64,000 nucleotides of DNA from assembly GCF_007565055.1 (NCBI RefSeq), contig NC_044550.1, positions 86,056,033-86,120,032 on the forward strand, given 5' to 3'. Made by a program: the position numbers and the translations under genes. This document shows, piece by piece, positions 11,560-24,069 of the stretch. This DNA comes from Rhinopithecus roxellana. Its lineage: Eukaryota; Chordata; Mammalia; Primates; Cercopithecidae. Position 1 is the first letter of the stretch; each line of letters opens with the position of its first letter. Below the pieces are notes generated by a model. It saw nothing but the letters and a program-made list of their open reading frames with translations. It ran no database searches and was not told the DNA's origin.

Positions 11560-12160
11560 TTTTCCAAGGATGGACACCACAATAGACTTCATCCCCCATG
11601 CTCCATTTACAGTGGCATTGACCATCCTTCCATCAAGTAGTGGAATCTCTGTCCCCAGCACCGCCACCTCCCCCAGGACACAGGGAGACCTTTGTGACTG
11701 CTTTGCTCAATAGAATACAGAAGTAATGCTTTGTAACTTCCAAGGCTAGGTTATAAAAATTCTGTTCAACCTTTCTCCCTTAGGACACTTTCTCTGTAAA
11801 CCCTGATACCTTGATGTGAGAAGGTCAAGAGGAAGCCTATGGAGATGCCCACAACAGGAGACTCAAGCTGAGAGAAACTGAGGCCCCTGGCCCTCAGCTT
11901 TCACTGAACTCCAGCTGACAACCATCATATCACCAGACATGTGACTGTGCCATGTTGGGAGGGAATCACCCAGTGTCCAATTGATCTGATGCCACATGTA
12001 ACAGAGAAGAGCCCTCCCCTTTGAGCCCTGCCCAGATTGCTACTCTGCACCAAATAAGTGGTGGCTGTTATTTTAAGCCACTAGTTTTTAATTTGTGTGT
12101 GTGTGTGGTGTAGGGTGGGAGTTGGTGTTACATAGCAATTGATGACCAGAATAGAACCAA
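11560..12160 (+). repeat. MLT1-like LTR
   Basis: The order of elements resembles old MaLR/MLT1-type LTRs: CTTTGCTCAATAGAATACAG, a central purine-rich block, CACCAGACATGTGACTGTGCC, and near the 3' end TGTTATTTTAAGCCACTAG followed by a TG run and TGTTACATAGCAATTGATGA. No internal retroviral gene is present. Subfamily not assigned. Confidence 0.5.
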
Positions 12161-12720
12161 AAAGGGATTATTTACTTAGCCAGAGTTACCCAAGAGATTT
12201 CTGCAGTTCCTTTGGCCAAGAAATTGAACGTTTTTATTAGTACTACATTTTGTATTATGTGAGTTTTCTATGATATGTTACCTCCTTAATAAAGTATGTG
12301 TAGAGCATTTTCACTTCAGTGTGTAGTTCAGGTCATCTCATTAATCCTCTTGGTAGTCTTTATTAAATTCTGAATTAAAAGAACAGTTTAGTTTTAGTTC
12401 AATACATGGAATGGTCAACTTCAAATAACAGTGGTTGAGAACCTGTTTTTCAAAAGTGGTATGGCATGTGAGCAACACTTTTTACAAAATTCTGATTTGC
12501 CTGGGCTATGTTTCAACTAAGTGAGTGGCATACAAAAGTTGTTAAGAATTGATATGTGTGTGAAATGACACTGCCTGAAATTTCTTTTCCAAAGCGGAGT
12601 GGTACATTTACAAGAAGTATAATCCAGAACCTTCGTGTAACAGTAGTTAGTATGAGGATGCATTAAGTTTTTGTATGTAAAATACGCATAGCACACACAG
12701 TATCCTCTTACCAGTAGGTT
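12161..12720. other. Unique DNA, nothing recognised
   Basis: No repeat, exon or RNA gene identified. Confidence 0.45.
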
Positions 12721-12724
12721 AGCA

Positions 12725-13240
12725 AAGAATTATTAAATGCCATTGTGTTCCAATATAGAACTAGACCTAGGAGATATAGCAGGGAACAAAACACAGTGGT
12801 CCCTGATGGGACATTCAGATGATAAACAGATATATACAGCTCAGAATGTTGAGAAGTATACAAAAAAAATGAAACTGGTAAACAGGATAGCATGTCAGGC
12901 TAGGGTGAGGGTGGGTAGGCAAGGCTGTTATTTCATATCAGATTCTCAGGAAAAACCTCTCTGGTATGATAAGCTTTGAACCAACGTCTTCTGGAAGGAA
13001 GAGCAAATGAGGTAGCTACCTAGGAGAAGGGCATTTCAGGTAAGGGGAACTGCAAGTGTAAATACCAAGAGTAATGTTAGTGTGTTGGAGGGACAGCAAA
13101 GACATCAGTGTGGTTGACGAAGGATAAGACACACAAAGGCATCAGTGTGTCTTTGAAGGATAAAAAGTACCAAAGGCAGGAGGCAGATCACGTACACATA
13201 TAGACTATTGTATAGGCCGTTGCAGAGATTTTAGCTTTTA
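12725..13240 (-). repeat. L2 fragment, antisense
   Basis: Reads as the reverse complement of the L2 3' third: AGATATAGCAGGGAACAAAA near the start, then GGAAAAACCTCTCTGGTATGA, GGGCATTTCAGGTAAGGGGA, GGAACTGCAAGTGTAAATACC and AGATCACGTACACATATAGAC. An imperfect tandem duplication of about 38 bp (13099-13172) lies inside it. Confidence 0.65.
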
Positions 13241-13265
13241 TTGACTAATTATAGATATTCATATA

Positions 13266-14004
13266 TGTCATGGGCTGAAGGTTGGGGATCTTCAAATTCA
13301 TATGTTGAACCCCTGTATTAGTCTGTTCTCATGCTGTTTTGAAGAAATATCTGAGACTGGGTAATTTATAAAGAAAAGAGGGTTAATTGACTCACAGTTC
13401 TGTATGGCTGGGGAGGCCTCAGGAAAATTACAATCATAGCGGAAGGCACCTCTTCACAGGGCAGCAGGGGAGAGAATGAGTGTCAGCAGGGGAAATGCCA
13501 GAGGCTTATAAAACCATCAGATCTCCTGAGAATTCTCTCACTATCATGAAAACAGAGTAGGGGAAACCGTCCTCATGATCCATTTACCTCCCACTGGGTG
13601 CCTCCCACAACATGTGAGGATTATTACAATTCAAGTTTAGATTTGGGTGGGGACACAGAGGCAAACCATCTCAACCCGTAACTCCCAATGTGATGATATT
13701 TGGAGATGAGGCATTTGGAAGGTAATCTGAATTAGGTTAGGTCATGAAAGTGGAGCCCTTATGACAGGATTAGGGAAAGACACCAGAGCTCACTCTCCTT
13801 GGCAGTCACTGAGGAAAGGCCACAAGAGGACACAGCGAGAAAGCAGCCATCTACAAGTCAGAATCAGAGCCCTCTCCAGAACCTGATCCTGCTGGCACCG
13901 TGATCGTGCACATTCAGCCCCCAGAACTGTGAGAAAATAAATATCTGTTGTTTAATCCATCAGTCCATGATATTTTGTTATGGTAGCCCAAGCTGACTAA
14001 GACA
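13266..14004 (+). mobile_element. MLT1-type MaLR LTR, interrupted
   Basis: Starts TGTCATGGGCTGAAGG, continues AATTCATATGTTGAACCCC, then after an inserted LTR (13314-13673) resumes with CCCAATGTGATGATATTTGG and ends GAACTGTGAGAAAATAAAT ... GCTGACTAAGACA. This is the order of an MLT1A-like LTR, about 380 bp without the insertion, with TG...CA ends. Flanks ATATA and ATCTA (one mismatch) may be its 5-bp target duplication. It is a solo LTR. Confidence 0.75.
13314..13673 (-). mobile_element. THE1/MST-type LTR nested in the MLT1 LTR
   Basis: On the plus strand it starts TGTATTAGTCTGTTCTCATG, passes ACTGGGTAATTTATAAAGAA and CATCAGATCTCCTGAGAATT, and ends TTTGGGTGGGGACACAG ... CATCTCA, the reverse complement of a THE1/MSTA-like LTR. 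The 360-bp length fits. It is flanked by ACCCC (13309-13313) and ACCCG (13674-13678), a 5-bp target duplication with one mismatch. It is a solo LTR with no gag or pol. Confidence 0.85.
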
Positions 14005-15529
14005 ATCTAGCCATAACTACTGTGATATACAGTATAACCGCAATGTCAATTAGCTTTAATTCAACACTGAAATATTCTTTTCTAAATACTCTTTTTGTCT
14101 TCTCTGATTTCCTCAGTCCACTACTAGCTTTCTGATAACAAAAGTACTAATTGCACAGTTCATTGACTGAAATTGCTTAATAGTCAGTTTCAATTACAAT
14201 GACTTTTCCAGTTATATTTCTACTATTCTGTTTTTGTGCAAATTTGAGCAAAAATATGAGCTTTGGGAGATGTGCCTCTCTCTGCTAGTTGGAATGTCTT
14301 CTGTTAAAGTCTTTTGCAAGCTGTGTGACAAAAATTAAAATGAAAAGTCTTCTCTAATATGCATATTACAATTTTATTGGTAGGAATTTTACAGATTGCC
14401 CTGGCAGATTCTCACTCATTATGTAGAACTCTTTCTGTCTGTACTTATTTGTTTGTTTAATTATTAATTATTTTTTCTCTTATCATTCGATGTTTCCCTT
14501 ACTTAAAACAGGTGGGGTTTGGTGGCTACTGCTGAGTTCATTTTCTCTCTGTTTCTGGCTTATAGAAGTGCTCAGGCACCTTGAAATGGTGGAGTTTTCA
14601 AGGATGCAGGGAACCACTTCCCTTTTTAGAGCTCTCATACCTTAACCTTCTCAACTTTTTCCCTGTTCCTTGGGCCACTTCTTCCTGGCTTGTCACTGCT
14701 TCTGGTTCTTCTCCTTTTTCATTTGGCATGCCCAACGTTTGGCTCGGATTTTTTTCTGGGATTTTTATCAACTTTCTGGAAAATGGGAGGGGCTGTTTAT
14801 TGTGTCTCACTCAAGACTGGGTTTTTGTTTTTTGTTTTTTTTTTGGAAGGAAAATAATTGGCTTCTTATCTCCAGAAAAGATACATGCAAGAAACTAACA
14901 ACCCAACAACCCTTAGCTCTGGGGCTTCCTACTCCCAGCCTTTAAGACTCATCTACTGTGAAGTGAAGGTATAAATGGTGCTTCAAAACCTGTTGCTCTT
15001 TAACTTTCAATGATCAGAATAGGCTCTGAAATGTCTTCAATTGAAAATAACAGTGAGATGATGATCTGGGCCCACAATAGACTTCTAAGAATGGGATAAT
15101 TTATCATTTGGGGAAAAAGTAAACTTATAATAAAACATGCCTCATCTCATGCAGTACTTTCCACACAGACATAAATGTAATATTTATATCTCAGGGAAAT
15201 CAGAGCCACAAAAATAAAGTGAATAGATAGTATTATTGAGACTCAAAAATTCATTTTTTCTAATTTTGTTTAATTCTGCATCTTTCATGGCAGCTTTGGT
15301 TTTTCTGCTTATGAGTCATAGTAAGAAAATTTTGAAACAAAGCTGACAAGATTTATGAAAATTTCATTCCATTATTTTTTGGAAGAAAGTAGGCATTTGT
15401 TTCTCTCATATGTCAGTGTCTCAACTGTGTTGAGCACCATAGTGAAAATGTTGATCTGGTTTACAGAGAGGTAAATAATCCTGTTACATCTGTCCTGGGT
15501 AACTTTAAAGAGCAACTATAATTCTGAAT
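14005..15529. other. Unique DNA, no gene recognised
   Basis: No repeat or exon is recognised. The overlapping frames at 14581-14945 (both strands, Phe/Leu/Trp-rich on plus) lie over a T-rich stretch and have no domain or context. Confidence 0.45.
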
Positions 15530-15775
15530 TTTAGAGTCAAACAGAACTGACTGTAGCTCTTATTCCCAGTGTAGACTTGAACCACTTACTTAAACTAATT
15601 AAGCCTCAGTTTCTCTCTTTGAAAAATCAAAATGATATTCATGCCTGCCTCTTAGAGATACTATAAAAACTGCCTGAGGAAATGAAACATAAAGCACTTA
15701 GCAGCATACCTGGCACAGAGCAAATTATCAGTAAATGTTGGATAATATTAGAATTGTTATTGTTATGATTATTGT
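15530..15775 (+). repeat. MIR SINE
   Basis: Sense MIR: TTAAGCCTCAGTTTCTCTCT, then CTGCCTCTTAGAGATACTAT, then AGCATACCTGGCACAGAGCA and GTAAATGTTGGATAATATTA. The tRNA-like head is poorly kept. Confidence 0.8.
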
Positions 15776-17160
15776 GCATTTACATTGCTTGTAACTAATG
15801 AATAGTGACATAACAAAGTGCTTTCCTCCATAACCAAGTGTAAACTTCAGTTGGGTTATTTAGGCTTTCTTATACCTCATATAATTTCCTTATATGTAGG
15901 TTTCTTATACATATAGTGAAGTATAACAGCTATTTTGGATCATCATTTTACTGTCCAAATGATAATATTTAATGACAGAGGTTCTGTGACTTGGTGGGTC
16001 TCCAATCACAAGTCTGAATTAGAACAGGCCCTACAGGTGGTGGAAATCTGCTTGTCTTCTCCCTTCATGACACAGCCTCACTCTCCATGATCACCATTCA
16101 TAATCAGAAATGACATCAGAAATATGTCCTAAAATAATGCATACTGACAATAACATCATGATATACAACCTTGCATGTCAAGGGCACGAAGATTTGACTT
16201 TAGTGATTTTCAAACACAAAATAACTGCCTTTCTATTCCTGTCCCTTCTATCTAATAATTAAGAACTTAATGCATTTTAAATAATAATAGGACCCAGTTA
16301 TTAGTGTTCTACTAATGATAAATTACTTAAATATATATTGTTTTCCGTATTCTTCAGGCAACGAAACTGACAGTTAACTGAGTTTAAAAAAATGTCTTGA
16401 CCAAAATCAAAAATCAGTAAACAGTAGGTGGGACTGCCAGGTTTAACTCTTGCTCATCAGGCTCAAAGGAAGCAGCCCTAGCCAACATGCATGCTTGTAC
16501 AACATATGGAACATTGCTGAGAAAGATTTTTCAGACAGCCATTGTAGGCAAAATTATTCCCCCAAATGAACAATACCAAACTGTGGTATAAATGGTGCTG
16601 CTTTCCTTTCCCCATGCATAATCCAGGTGGTGGTCGACCCATAGGGGCTGCACCTAGTACTCCACAGACTGCCTACAAATTCTACAGAATAAATAGTCGA
16701 ACAGCTTGATGGATTCTTGTGAATTTACATACCATGCCAAAATTTCCAGCAACCTAACTCCACCGGTTTCTGTGTTAGTTGACATGGGGCAGAATATTTA
16801 CACTGTTGATTTCTACAAGAGGTAATAAGAGCTGTGTAGCAATAAAGGGTCATTTAGGTCATCTATTGGGCTGAACTTACTTTTTAAAACTTGTGGGCAA
16901 AGTGCATTCTTAACAATCTTGAAATAAACTCAGCTGTATTTGATATATAGGGAAGCCACAGGAGGTGGTATATATTGGAGTGGCTACGGGCATTTGCTAG
17001 GGGTTGTTTTATTTTGCACATGCATGTAAAGCTCAGAGCAAATGCAGTTTGTATTCCAAAAATGACATACAGGTTTACAAGAATTTGGTCCTTAACATGA
17101 ACTAAGGCATCTTTTGTGCTTCATATTTAGTATTTAGACAGAGAAGTTAATTTTGAAAAA
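15776..17160. other. Unique DNA, no gene recognised
   Basis: No repeat family or exon recognised in this 1.4-kb stretch. Confidence 0.45.
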
Positions 17161-17170
17161 TGTAATGTAG

Positions 17171-17424
17171 TTTTTTTGTTTTTTTTTTCTTTGAGACGGA
17201 GTCTTGCTGTGTCGCCCAGGCTGGAGTGCAGTGGCGCGATCCGGTTCACTGCGAGCTCCACCTCCTGGGTTCATACCATTCCCCCGCCACCACGCCCGGC
17301 TAATTTTTTTGTATTTTGTTTAGTAGAGATGGGTTTTCACTGTGTTAGCCAGGATGGTCTTGATCTCCTGACCTCGTGATCCACCCACCTCAGTCTCTCA
17401 AAGTGCTGGGATTACAGGCGTGAG
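17171..17424 (-). mobile_element. Truncated AluY-like element, antisense
   Basis: Starts with a T-run and GAGACGGAGTCTTGCTGTGT and ends ATTACAGGCGTGAG, so the 5' end of the Alu is missing. An internal segment is also missing between CATACCATTC and CCCCGCCACCACGCC, where the CTGCCTCAGCC...GTAGCTGGGA block normally lies. The copy is flanked by GTAATGTAG at 17162-17170 and 17425-17433, a 9-bp target duplication, so the 5' truncation dates to insertion. Confidence 0.9.
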
Positions 17425-17433
17425 GTAATGTAG

Positions 17434-18009
17434 TCATTTTTAATAACTGTTTTGCTAAAATAGTTGTGGCCTATACAGGAAGCACTGTCTTCTAAATTGT
17501 GTGAGGTATTTACTGTCTTCAGTTTATACTTTCAGAGCACAGTTTCAACAGCTGTTTACACACACACATACACACTCATACATGCACAAACAATTCTCAG
17601 GGTTGATGGTTAAGAAATAAATACTAATGACTTGGCTCTTCTGCAGCAGAGTTTCTCTGCTAAACCTCTTGGGTCTAGTCCTTGGGTGTACCATACTTAG
17701 AATTCCTTCCCAGAGCAGTTCAATCTTCTTGATACGGTGCTAGTTAGCATAGCTTCATGGTGAATATGTCCCACAAGTGACATGACTAAAATGAGACAGC
17801 CCAAATCCACAGTTATCAGCCACTAATAATCCTGTCAAGGCAAGCCTTTGCCTCAAGCCTTGAAAATTGTACTTGATACATCAAGATGACTTTATAGAAC
17901 TGTAGTAATTTTTTTTCTTCTACAGTGAATAATACTCATGCGATATTCATATTTTGATATTTTGTTGTTGCATTTTAAGTGGCTGTGTTTATTTACATCA
18001 GAAAAATAT
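17434..18009. other. Unique DNA, nothing recognised
   Basis: Contains a short CA-rich run near 17558-17575. No exon or repeat family recognised. Confidence 0.45.
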
Positions 18010-18029
18010 CACATGATCTTTCTTATATG

Positions 18030-18275
18030 GATATACCATTGAAAGTGCTCCATCCCAAGTCATTCCTTTCCATGATTTTCTATCTCAGTTCCTTTTTTGG
18101 TTTACTTTATATTACTCACTCATCACAATTTGTATTTACTTTATTTCTTCATTTTATATAGTTCCATTGGATACAGAATATGTCTGTTTTATTCACCATT
18201 GGATCAAATATAAATAACAATGTAAAGGCCCTCAGTAACTATCTGTTTAATGAATGAGTGAATAAAGAAATGAAT
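18030..18275 (+). repeat. L2 3' end
   Basis: Diverged L2 tail: TGTCTGTTTTATTCACCATTGG, then AGGCCCTCAGTAACTATCTG and TTAATGAATGAGTGAATAAA. The upstream limit is uncertain. Confidence 0.5.
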
Positions 18276-18881
18276 GGATGAAATAAAAGATAGGTATTAA
18301 CAACTGAAGCAATCACCTCTTTAGCTCTGCAAACACTTTTTGAGAAGGCCAACAAGAGGCAGTCTTTCTAATATTTTAAAATATTTTTCCACAGACAACT
18401 GGGCTGCAAATGGTAGACTTTGGATGAAATCATTGGGGAACGGGAGGAAAGGAGTGTGACTAAGTATGGGAATTATGTTTGTTTCAATCTGCCCTGGTAA
18501 GTTCAAATTTCATACTGAGGTGGGGACAGAATAGTCTTTATTTTAAAAAGGAAAAGAAAAGCAGTTTTGTAATCTTTAGGCTAGTCTCTAGAACGACTAC
18601 AGGCATTAGCAAAATCCTTGATCTGGAAGCCAGCCTTGAGGAGGTTCCTTTTGTGAGTCTTGTCCTCTCATAGCAAAGATTTGGAGATTCCAAGCAGGCC
18701 TCAGTAGTCTGTGCAAGTGCTAATGTATGAATCAAAAAGGTGCCTGCTGACTATCACCTCCATGCTATTGACTTTAGAGTCAATATGCACAGAAAGCAAA
18801 AGGAAAGAAAGGTACTGGACAAATTAAACTGTAATAATGTTCCTCAGGCCTTTACCCAAAGTGAAAGGACTTAGAAACAAA

Positions 18882-19172
18882 GTCAAATATCACATCTTCT
18901 CATTTATAATTGGAAGCTAAACAATGGGAACTTATGAACATAGAGAGTGGAATAATAGACCCTGGAGACTCCAAAAGGTAGTAGTGTGGCAGGGGACAGG
19001 GAGGTGTGGAGGGTGGGGGTAGGTGGTGAAGGCTGCAAAATCACCTATTGGGTAAAATGTTCACTGTCTGGGTATACTAAAAGCCCAGAGTTCCCACTAT
19101 GCTACATATGCATGTCAGACATCTGCACTTGTACCTACTAAACATAAAAATTTTTTAAATTAAAAAAGTAAT
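18882..19172 (+). repeat. L1 3' end (L1MA/L1PB age)
   Basis: Matches the end of L1 ORF2 and the 3' UTR: TCTCATTTATAATTGGAAGC, then ATAGACCCTGGAGACTCCAA, a G-rich tract with GGGTGGGGGT, ACCTATTGGGTAAAATGTTC, and an A-rich tail after CTTGTACCTACTAAACATAA. It is 5'-truncated, the usual form. Confidence 0.8.
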
Positions 19173-19319
19173 AATCATTATCCTCAGGGCAAATGTGAGC
19201 TTGCTCACTGTGTTAAGTAAATGCTTATATTAAATTTGAAACACTTTGTGAAAAGGTGTTTAGCTTTTTATTTTTGCTTTTCTATATTTTTGCAAACAAG
19301 ATTTAAACAGACAGGTATC

Positions 19320-19480
19320 CAATGATTTAAATTTACCAGTATATTACAGTATTATTTATGCTAAAAAATTAGACACAAATTGATTTTCTAAGAATCTGAA
19401 AATGGTTCAATGACTTGTGATACATCCTTATGATAGAATGTTAGGAATGTTATGAAAAGGGAAGCCCATGTTCCCCAGTC
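19320..19480 (+). repeat. Old L1M ORF2 fragment
   Basis: Contains GTATTATTTATGCTAAAAAA and ATACATCCTTATGATAGAATG, matching the ORF2 C-terminal region of old L1M elements. Confidence 0.5.
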
Positions 19481-20991
19481 CCCATGTTCTCACTGTCACT
19501 TTCCATCACTCTCACACTTGGCCTTGTAAGAGAGCCCTTGCCCTCCTCACTACCTGTACTCCACAAGGTCAGAGGAGTTACTAAGCTCATTGGTACAAGT
19601 CTGATCTTCATTAGCTCACATTTTTCAGTAGTGTGGAATTCCTTTACCTCACAGGTGGAGACACAGTTTCAGCCTCTATTTCATTCTCTCTCTTTTCCTT
19701 GGGTCATGCTCTTTGGAGAACTGAAAGAAAGTTAGTGAGATTCTTCCCTGGGTCTTTTCTGCATGTAAAAGCACACCTAGCTCAGGATACATGGATCGCC
19801 TGCTTGCTGTTCAGAATATATATCTTAAAAACCTGATAAGACAATTTCTCTCTATATAATTCTTCATTTCTCAGATTGTAGTTATTTGTGGATCTCTGTT
19901 TTCCAAATAACTTAAGAAACTTTCTTGAGTTCCTCAAATGTCTAAATAGATATTAATTGAACTTGCATTAAATTTTTAGAAGAACATAGGTAGCATCATC
20001 TGTATAATATAAATGACATCTATCCACAACCATAAGATGTTTTTCTATTTGTCTTTTATTAATGTTATAGTTTCCTCCAAGAAGATCTTACGCTTTCTAA
20101 GTAAAGTTAATACTTACAATTTTTGCTGTGTTTGTACATGATTTTTATTAATTATTTTTCTAGTTGCTTATTGCCAGTGCTGTATAACTTTGTAGGTTAA
20201 TTTTATTTCTGGCAGTATTTCTAAATGTTTTTATTAGTTCTTAAACGTTCTTGATTTTGTTTCATTTTCTAGATAGTCATATACCATGTGTAAATAATCC
20301 ATGACTTGCCTGCAACCTTAAAGAAAAGCAATATATAATTCACATTTTCTCCTATACTATACTGGAAGAGAGGAAACTATGATGTTTTATAAAAGCAACT
20401 CTATCTTCCAACAGTTTATCAGAAGCACTATATTTTGGGGAAAATAAGGGTGGTAATATATGTCAGTCCACCTAACTCCTTGGTTTTGTTATTAATTGAT
20501 TAAAAGTCAACAATCAAAAGGGGAAAAAGTAACTTGGTAGTAGAGAGAGCAGGCACATATTTCATGCAGAAGGAATTTTTCAAATATAAACTTAATCTGC
20601 TCCCTCTTTCCTATCATATCCTGTTCCAAAGCATACAGAAAGTGAGCTGCCATCCAAGAATTTGAGGTACCTCTTCCTCTCCTGGAAAGAAAGGGGGAAA
20701 AATGTTGAAAGCATGACTTTCTTTATTCAATGAATGGATTCTGCCAAAGCACCCAGCCTGAAAGCAGAGAGACAATGCCTCACCATAAGAGGTCTTTTGG
20801 GACATGCATGTGGAATTGTGAAATTTCTTTGTAGTGTGGCTAAGCAGCTGGGTCCTTCTAGCGGGACCGGGGGAAAAGGGTAACACCGTGAGGTGAGCAC
20901 AGTCCCATTCTGATCCCAAAGAAAAGTGCTTTAGTTCCTCTGTAACTATCCCTCCCCACCCTTCTATACCCCAGACAGGGGGTTCTTATCG

Positions 20992-20994
<3 letters not shown>
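19481..20994. other. Unique DNA, no gene recognised
   Basis: No exon or repeat family recognised. The minus-strand frame at 20614-20919 (101 codons) has no recognisable domain. Confidence 0.45.

Positions 20995-21043
<49 letters not shown>
20995..21043. repeat. (CA)n microsatellite
   Basis: Uninterrupted AC run of about 24 units, the longest pure dinucleotide repeat in the window. Confidence 0.97.
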
Positions 21044-21047
<4 letters not shown>

Positions 21048-22600
21048 TTCTTCAGAATACAGATAAGGCACTATGAGCTTGATGTTTGCCCTGAGTCAAG
21101 AAATTAAAACAAGATACTGCTTTGAACATTGGTCTGTCACTATTGGTGTGGTTTTGCTTATTGTTTCTACAGAGACACTAGATTTCAACCATCTGCCTTG
21201 ACCTTGAACTTTTTAAAATTACATCTATTTTCACAATTTTTGGTATTCCAGTCTTAGCTCTGTTCTACTGTGGCTATGGGTTCTGGTCTCTGCTGTCTGT
21301 CTCCTTGGCTGACGTGCTTGATTTGGCTCCATGGATTCCTGCTAGCTTCTTACTCATCCAGTGGTTGAGGTTAAGGTTGAAGGACTCTCTACATCCACAT
21401 TTCTGCCATATTCTCTAACTATTCAATATGCTTTCTAACTTCCATGAATCAACCAACCTCGACATCAAGTGTAAGCATGGGAGTAGGGGGTAGTTTTCAA
21501 AATAGATTCATACGAAGTTAAAAAAATTAACTATTATCTCTATTATGTCTATTCTAAAATGAAGATGAGACTGCTTTGGAGAGAGGAACTTTAATTAACC
21601 TCCCCCACCCCTCTAGAAAGATTCTTATCTCATGCATCTTTTTATGGTGCAAAGAGAAAGACTCAACTATTAACTGGATATGATCCTCAAGAACACTACA
21701 GGTCAGTTTTGAAAGGCTTTTTTAAATGAAAAGAAATACAATAATCTCTGTAAGTGCTTTTCATTTTCCAGTTCAAATCTAATGATTTTTTTTGAAAAGT
21801 AGATATTTTACTTTAGAGTTGTACCAGTAGAAAATGAAGTAAGAAGAAGAGTAGTATTGGTAATGGAGAAAAAAATTAGTATAATTTACTTTACCTAGAA
21901 AGAGAGTATTTCTAAGGATAACAAATCAATCCATTTCAGACTGATCACAAAGAAGAACCCCCAATATACTTCATGCTTAATTCTTTAGGATCTAAGTTTC
22001 AATTATGTAAGAATCATGTAGAAAGGTTATCTGATTAACAAGACAGAGAAAAAGAAACATTCCCATTCACTATCTTCTTTCTTACCCACTTTCACAAATA
22101 CTATATGATAACTGATTCTTGCCAATATAATTCTACTTAATCATTGTTATGAGAATTAGGTGGCCAAACTTTTCATCAAACATCTACTAAATATTGGGAA
22201 AATACAGGCTTCATAGTCATATTTAATTTAGTAGTCTACAAAAGGATTATATGAAAATTGTATTTATATATGCAGAGCAAATGGAAGAAATGGGGATATA
22301 TATTTTCCTAGTAGTCTGTGGTGGCATCGAATTTAACCTTGGGATACCTGGAATAAAATGCCTTCTGATGGGAAGAATCGAGAAATTAACTCCAATTACT
22401 CACTTCATTTAGAATATATAATATCTATTTCACTTAAAGCACATATATATTTTTGGTCTTGTGCTTAAAAAACACAAAAGAAAAAGCTGAACATATTAGG
22501 AATTAAGAAACCTATTTATTATTTTTTAGAGGAGTTGTTGGAAATCACTTACAAATTTGGATCATGATCTAGGTTGAGTAACATATTTCTACATCTAGAT
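21044..22600. other. Unique DNA, no gene recognised
   Basis: AT-rich, with no repeat family or exon I can support. Confidence 0.45.
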
Positions 22601-23600
22601 TACTATTATCTGTGAATCTAATTTATGATAACCTGCCAGGTTCCCTGTGGCTAAGAGATCTCTTTTGCTCAGTGGCATCTTGCTAACTGGCTGTCGTTTG
22701 GAGGCAGAAAGCTGAATTTGTTAATATGAATAACACACTGGGAGGCTATGAACAGTCAAGACAGAGTAACGAGCCTCAATCTAATTTTTATCTTCCTGTC
22801 ATCCTGGATAGATTCCCTAAGAGACAATAATGAAAAGTGCAGAGAAAAAATTCCTACCAGATGAGAACAGTAAATTGTGTTTTGACAGCCAGCTTTGGAC
22901 TTTGTCTCTCCTCTTCTAAGTAATCATAAAAAGAATGTGTGAGCTGAGGAGTATGAGGCGACATTTTTCTGAAACTGATAATGAACATGGAGCCAAAACT
23001 GCAACCCAAGGTCACAGATAATGGAAAATACACCATAGGCATTTTCATTGCCTTTATGTTTTTAATGATGTCCTCATTGTCTCTTACTGGGTTTGTGTTT
23101 TGTGCTCTTTTTACAGTTGCTTATGTTTCCTGCTCTTTGCCATTTGCTCTAAGGCTGCCACTAGCACTTCCATAAAATATCTTAATGGCCCCCCACAGGG
23201 CTTTGGTAGTGAAGGGTCTGCTAATGTTTCCATGATGACCCTGGTCTTGAAGATCTTTATATCACAGTCATCTTAATTTGCATTAGACCACGGGGAACAT
23301 GTCACGTAGGTCAGTCTTGGAAGCCCTGTTTTGGGTTTGTGTGAAAAAATTTATAGCTTAAATTTCTCAGCAGTTGTGTAGCGCTAGAGCACTGAATCTA
23401 GTTACAGTAGCATTTGCTGGAGTTTTAGCTGAGTAACTTTCCATAAAAGTTAATTGGAATTACCTGAATGGAGCGTCAGGCAATGCTTTGAAAATAGAGA
23501 CTAACCTTGTAATTGCCTTGTTCTCCTTTCACCTTCTCCTCTTGCCTTAAATAGTAGTACTGTAGCTGATAAGCTAGAATGTCATCTTACAGATGAAGAC
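22601..23600. other. Repeat-poor block, possible conserved non-coding DNA
   Basis: About 1 kb without any transposon remnant I recognise, in contrast to most of the window. It contains short factor-like motifs such as an octamer-type ATTTGCAT (within TTAATTTGCATTAGACC near 23274-23290) and several TAATTG/TAATTTG sites. Short frames on both strands (22854-23048 minus and 22981-23175 plus) are not convincing exons. A regulatory role is only a guess. Confidence 0.3.
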
Positions 23601-24069
23601 AGAATGACATAATAATTAAAAATAAACTATACCTTGGTTTAATAAAGGATTCCAATATAAATACAAGACAAAGCAAGTGTTTTGAAATGTCAGGGTGACC
23701 TAGAGCGGTGATAATAGAAAGATGCAAATGCCCATGGCATGAGCCCCTGGGAACAGATACCATCCCAGCATGGTGGTCTCTCACTTGACTTGGACTCAAA
23801 GGAAATTAGATACTACTTGAAAAAATATTTGCAGTCCATTCTCTTTTTATAAAATATAATAGCTGTTTCAAAAGTTTTATTTAAATCCCAATTTAAAGAA
23901 TCAAGAAAAGAGTAGAGAATACAAGGAAAAATACCAGTAATACCCACATTTACACATTGTTTGAATTTGAAAACATATTTTAGTATTTAATTATTCTTTG
24001 AATCATCACAACAATATTGTGATTCACTAATAAAATACTTATTTTCAAGCTAAATAAGGAAATGATCTT

